From Candidatus Bathyarchaeota archaeon (GTDB lineage Archaea > Thermoproteota > Bathyarchaeia > Bathyarchaeales > Bathycorpusculaceae), in assembly GCA_003601875.1 (NCBI GenBank), contig PIYF01000035.1:1-7353 (forward strand): 7,353 nt of DNA. The letters run 5' to 3'. Shown here piece after piece: positions 4,978 to 7,353 of the stretch (its first letter is position 1; every line of letters begins with the position of its first letter). Both the position numbers and the translations under genes were made by a program. Below the pieces are notes generated by a model. The model saw only the letters and a list, made by a program, of their open reading frames with translations. It did no database searches and had not been told where the DNA came from.

Positions 4978-5406
4978 TTGCAAACCAAAGAAATAATTAC
5001 AGCGTATGGACATGAAAACATTCAAGCTAAACATAGAACAACATTTGAAATAACAAAAGAAAAGGAAGTTTCAAAAAGGGGAGACTGCATCATAGCAGTT
5101 TCAGCAGATAAATCCTTAAGGGATTTATCCCCTAAATTTAAGGAAACTCTAAAAAACGAAAATATGCAACTAACAATTTTAATAGAAGCTGGAGAAGAAA
5201 TGGAAATCGTAAAAGCTTTTGGAAGCCCAAAATTAACATTGAACCATCCAACTGATATCGTGGTTAGAAAAAGCGGATACGTTTGTAATCGAACATTAGC
5301 CATTAAGGCGGATAAGGCAGCAAAAGACTTTTCAAGAAAACTTGTTGAAAAACTGAAAAACCCAAAACAGAAAGTTAAGATAACATTAGTCATTACAGAA
5401 CTTTAA
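4978..5406 (+). CDS. DUF371 family protein
   Basis: This is a conserved archaeal protein of unknown function, 142 aa, of normal family length. The hallmark stretches are all there: AYGHENIQAKHRTTFEITK at 9-27, RGDCIIAVSADK at 34-45, and HPTDIVVRKSGYVCNRTL at 90-107 followed by AIKADKAAKDFSR. The invariant-looking H12, H19, R20, D36, C37, R105 and D112/K113 suggest a functional site rather than a purely structural role, but no activity is established that I know of. The start must be TTG 4978: an in-frame TGA lies at 4969-4971, the only earlier possibility is excluded, and the family N-terminus begins there. A weak GTGA precedes it. Its 3' end overlaps trm5 (opposite strand) by 14 nt. Confidence 0.85.
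   Translation: MQTKEIITAYGHENIQAKHRTTFEITKEKEVSKRGDCIIAVSADKSLRDLSPKFKETLKNENMQLTILIEAGEEMEIVKAFGSPKLTLNHPTDIVVRKSGYVCNRTLAIKADKAAKDFSRKLVEKLKNPKQKVKITLVITEL
5348..5367 (-). terminator. Oligo-T terminator candidate downstream of trm5
   Basis: On the minus strand three T runs (T4, T5, T5) lie about 25-45 nt past the trm5 stop, inside the convergent DUF371 gene. Clustered T runs at this distance are typical of archaeal intrinsic termination. They also encode lysine-rich DUF371 sequence, so coding need could explain them. Confidence 0.35.
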
Positions 5407-6466
5407 CATCTAAAACAATTTGCCATTCATGAGGAGCTGTTGCCCTAACAAACCTTGAAAACAAAACTTTATCCACATTCCTTCCACTTTCCTTAACAGC
5501 CCTAAAAAACTTGTTTTTTACTTTTTCAAAAGTATTTGATGTGTTTACAAAACTGTAAAAATGTATAATTCCACCTGAAGGTTTAAGCGCTTTGCAAGCA
5601 GCGTCAATGAAATTTAAAGCTCTTTCAGGAAGATTCATAATAACACGGTCAGCAATCCCTGAAAGTCTCTCCCTAACAACAGTTTTAGCGTCGCCTAAAA
5701 TTGGGTAAACTTTACCATTAACTCTGTTAACCCTAACATTTTTCTTGAGCAGTTCAACAGCATAAGGATTTAAATCTACAGCATAAACCTTTACATCCCT
5801 ATGAAGCTTAGCTATGAGAATTGAAAATGGTCCGACGCCGGCAAAAAGGTCTAGAACGGTTTCTCCTTCTCTAACTGAAGATGCAACTCTGTAATGCTCA
5901 TATGAAAGCCTAGGTGAGAAATATGCTTTAGCAAGATCAATATGATATATGCATCCATATTCTTTATGAATTGTTGAAGTTTTTGGTTTTCCAGCTATCA
6001 CCTCAAACTTTCTTAAACGAAATGTTCCACTTACGGCTCCGGCTTTAGCTAAAACGGTTTTCACATTTTTATGCAGTTTTAAAATAGCTTCACCCATTAA
6101 ACTATTGTATGGTTTAAGTTCTGGAGGAACCTCAATTATAGCGATGTCTCCGACAAAATCTACGGATTTGGGTAAACTGGCCAAAAGATGTGGTGGAAGC
6201 TTACCCTCTAAAAGCTCAATTAAACTTGACGGATGCTTCCATCTTCTTGGAAAAACCTGTGTTAAAACCTGGAAAGTTAATCCTTTACTCTTAAAGGTTT
6301 CCAACTCTTCTTTAGATGGAGTTTGAAGAAGGGGGACGTAAACAAATTTTTCATCACTTTGAACTTTAAGATTTTTGTCGAAAATTTTCAGTTTATTAGC
6401 TAAAACTATGGCTTTTTCACCTTGAGACTTCGGAACTTTTAGGCAAACATTTTCTTGCTTAAACAT
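5393..6466 (-). CDS. trm5: tRNA (guanine-37 N1)-methyltransferase Trm5
   Basis: Trm5 transfers a methyl group from S-adenosylmethionine to N1 of G37, next to the anticodon, which prevents +1 frameshifting and in archaea begins wyosine synthesis in tRNA-Phe. The protein has 357 aa from ATG 6466. An N-terminal D1-like domain (CLKVPKSQGEKAI, 8-20) is followed by a D2 region with IPFE-like mixed strands, then YFSPRLSYE at 182-190. The Rossmann methyltransferase core has motif I VLDLFAGVGPFS (204-215), an acidic ribose-binding residue D231 in AVDLNPYAVE, and the NLP motif at 278-280. D1 indicates an a/b-type Trm5 with the full archaeal architecture. A GTG at 6508 would add 14 residues, but that stretch covers the likely TATA box and is not family-like, so 6466 is preferred. 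It is convergent with DUF371 and divergent from the ABC ATPase. Confidence 0.92.
   Translation of the reverse strand: MFKQENVCLKVPKSQGEKAIVLANKLKIFDKNLKVQSDEKFVYVPLLQTPSKEELETFKSKGLTFQVLTQVFPRRWKHPSSLIELLEGKLPPHLLASLPKSVDFVGDIAIIEVPPELKPYNSLMGEAILKLHKNVKTVLAKAGAVSGTFRLRKFEVIAGKPKTSTIHKEYGCIYHIDLAKAYFSPRLSYEHYRVASSVREGETVLDLFAGVGPFSILIAKLHRDVKVYAVDLNPYAVELLKKNVRVNRVNGKVYPILGDAKTVVRERLSGIADRVIMNLPERALNFIDAACKALKPSGGIIHFYSFVNTSNTFEKVKNKFFRAVKESGRNVDKVLFSRFVRATAPHEWQIVLDVKVL
5514..5526 (+). terminator. Possible oligo-T terminator for the DUF371 gene
   Basis: T6-AC-T5 on the + strand lies about 110 nt past the DUF371 stop, inside the antisense trm5 coding region. It is the first strong T run downstream. 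The alternative is simply lysine codons of trm5. Confidence 0.22.
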
Positions 6467-6496
6467 GATATCATATAACCGTAAACTTGAAGAGCA

Positions 6497-6505
6497 TTTA
6501 TATTT
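6497..6505. promoter_or_regulatory. Near-symmetric TATA element between trm5 and the ABC ATPase
   Basis: TTTATATTT on the + strand reads AAATATAAA on the minus strand. It is centred about 30 nt before the ABC ATPase ATG (6531) and about 35 nt before the trm5 ATG (6466). In both directions a start 25-27 nt away would give a very short leader. On the + side a purine-rich GAAGAG lies just upstream, where a TFB recognition element would be. No other TATA candidate in the spacer is placed as well for either gene. Shared use is an inference. Confidence 0.42.
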
Positions 6506-6530
6506 CACGCTTTAATATGAAGAGACTGAA

Positions 6531-7353
6531 ATGGAAGTTATCTTTACAGAAAACTTAACAAAACATTATGGAAAAATTCAAGCTTTACAAGACTTAAACT
6601 TAAAAGTGGAAAAAGGACACTGTGTTGGTTTTCTAGGACCAAATGGAGCTGGAAAATCAACGACGATAAAAATTTTATGTGGACTAATTAGACCAACTAA
6701 AGGGAAAGCCTACATAAACGGTTACGACGTAATAAAAGAAACGACAAAAGTTTTAAAGGATGTTGGAGCAATAGTTGAAACTCCAGAATTTTACCCTTAC
6801 CTAACTCCTAAAGAAATTTTAAGCTATCTTGGAAAAATTCGAGGAATACCAGACCATGAGTTAGAAGAGAGAATTCGACATGTTCTTCAGATGGTTAAAC
6901 TTTCAGAATGGATGAACACGAAAATTGGTAAATTCTCCCGTGGAATGAAGCAGAGACTAGGGCTTGCACAAGCGATACTGCATGAACCAACAACTCTAAT
7001 ATTAGATGAACCAGCCTTAGGATTAGACCCCCGAGGAACATATGAAATTAGGGAGATAATAAAAGAAATGGTGAAGGAAGGAAAAACTGTTTTTCTGGCT
7101 TCTCATATGCTAAGAGAAGTTCAAGAACTCTGCGACAGCGTAGCCCTAATCAATAAAGGAATACTCCTTGCTTACGACACCATCGACAATTTAGAGGAAA
7201 TATTCAAAACGAGAAAGGTTCAAGTGAAACTTTTGAAGCCTCTAAAAAATAGAGAGGTTAAAAAAATAGGAAAAATAGATTGTGTACACCAAGTTTCTGT
7301 TGATGGACAAAATCTTACTATAAGTTTTGAGGGGGATGAAGCTGAACAAGCAG
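6531..7353 (+). CDS. ABC transporter ATP-binding protein, BcrA/CcmA type (3' end outside window)
   Basis: This is the ATPase subunit of an ABC-2-type exporter; it would hydrolyse ATP on the cytoplasmic side of a membrane permease that should lie to the right. The frame is open to the window edge, giving 274 codons. Walker A GPNGAGKST is at about residue 37-45. At the Q-loop the sequence reads GAIVETPEFYPYLTP, with Glu where Gln is usual, as in the bacitracin/lantibiotic-immunity branch. The signature is FSRGMKQRLGLAQA instead of LSGGQ, again typical of that branch. Walker B with the catalytic Glu is TLILDEPALGLDP and the H-loop is FLASHML. The last 65 residues begin a C-terminal accessory region. 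The ATG at 6531 starts directly at the fold (MEVIFTENLTKHYG); there is no strong ribosome binding site, so the transcript may be leaderless. Substrate cannot be assigned. Confidence 0.93.
   Translation, partial: MEVIFTENLTKHYGKIQALQDLNLKVEKGHCVGFLGPNGAGKSTTIKILCGLIRPTKGKAYINGYDVIKETTKVLKDVGAIVETPEFYPYLTPKEILSYLGKIRGIPDHELEERIRHVLQMVKLSEWMNTKIGKFSRGMKQRLGLAQAILHEPTTLILDEPALGLDPRGTYEIREIIKEMVKEGKTVFLASHMLREVQELCDSVALINKGILLAYDTIDNLEEIFKTRKVQVKLLKPLKNREVKKIGKIDCVHQVSVDGQNLTISFEGDEAEQA

Noticed and set aside
5022..5393. - strand ORF of 123 aa antisense to the DUF371 gene
   Set aside because: The opposite frame is a clear DUF371 family member; the antisense product is Ser/Phe-rich and has no recognisable motif.
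6636..6960. Degenerate or inactive ABC ATPase because of Glu at the Q-loop and FSRGM instead of LSGGQ
   Set aside because: Both changes are normal in the BcrA/CcmA-like branch, and Walker A, Walker B with catalytic Glu, and the H-loop are intact.
1..7353. CRISPR array, insertion sequence, prophage or defence system
   Set aside because: No direct repeat series, transposase motif, terminal inverted repeats, integrase or effector domain found; the genes are core archaeal functions with similar composition throughout.

Overview
The window comes from an AT-rich archaeal chromosome, probably of the TACK group and perhaps a Bathyarchaeota-like lineage. The evidence is an archaeosine tRNA-guanine transglycosylase, an aCPSF2-type beta-CASP nuclease, archaemetzincin, a presenilin-like intramembrane protease, a DUF371 protein, Trm5 and, most tellingly, ribosomal protein eL38, which in archaea is mainly a TACK protein. 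Almost every stem pair of the single tRNA is G-C, in contrast to the AT-rich coding DNA, which hints at thermophily. The lineage assignment is an inference from gene content.

Positions 1-4199 (+ strand) look like one compact operon: the 3' part of tgtA, a PHP-domain phosphoesterase, aCPSF2, archaemetzincin (amzA) and a presenilin/signal peptide peptidase homologue. Gaps are 5 to 30 nt, and the PHP gene overlaps tgtA. The order runs from tRNA modification, through nucleotide/RNA phosphoester cleavage and RNA processing/decay, to two proteolytic enzymes. The PHP gene lacks a normal start codon: the only start that keeps its metal-binding motif is ACG at 880.

Positions 4186-4900 (- strand) hold eL38, tRNA-Val(CAC) with an encoded CCA, an intergenic region with an 8-bp long-range inverted repeat, and a small unrecognised protein of 73 aa. 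eL38 and the presenilin homologue converge and overlap by 14 nt.

Positions 4901-4977 are a divergent promoter region with a small inverted repeat. It is followed by a DUF371 protein (+) starting at TTG, which again converges with and overlaps trm5 (-) by exactly 14 nt. trm5 and a BcrA/CcmA-like ABC transporter ATPase (+, running off the right edge) diverge from a roughly 64-nt spacer with one near-symmetric TATA element.

I see no mobile element, CRISPR array, phage gene or clear horizontal-transfer signature. This is core archaeal chromosome with translation and RNA-metabolism genes. The points most worth checking are the non-canonical start of the PHP gene, the PGLP variant of the presenilin PAL motif, the structured spacer near 4614-4674, and the unrecognised 73-aa protein.
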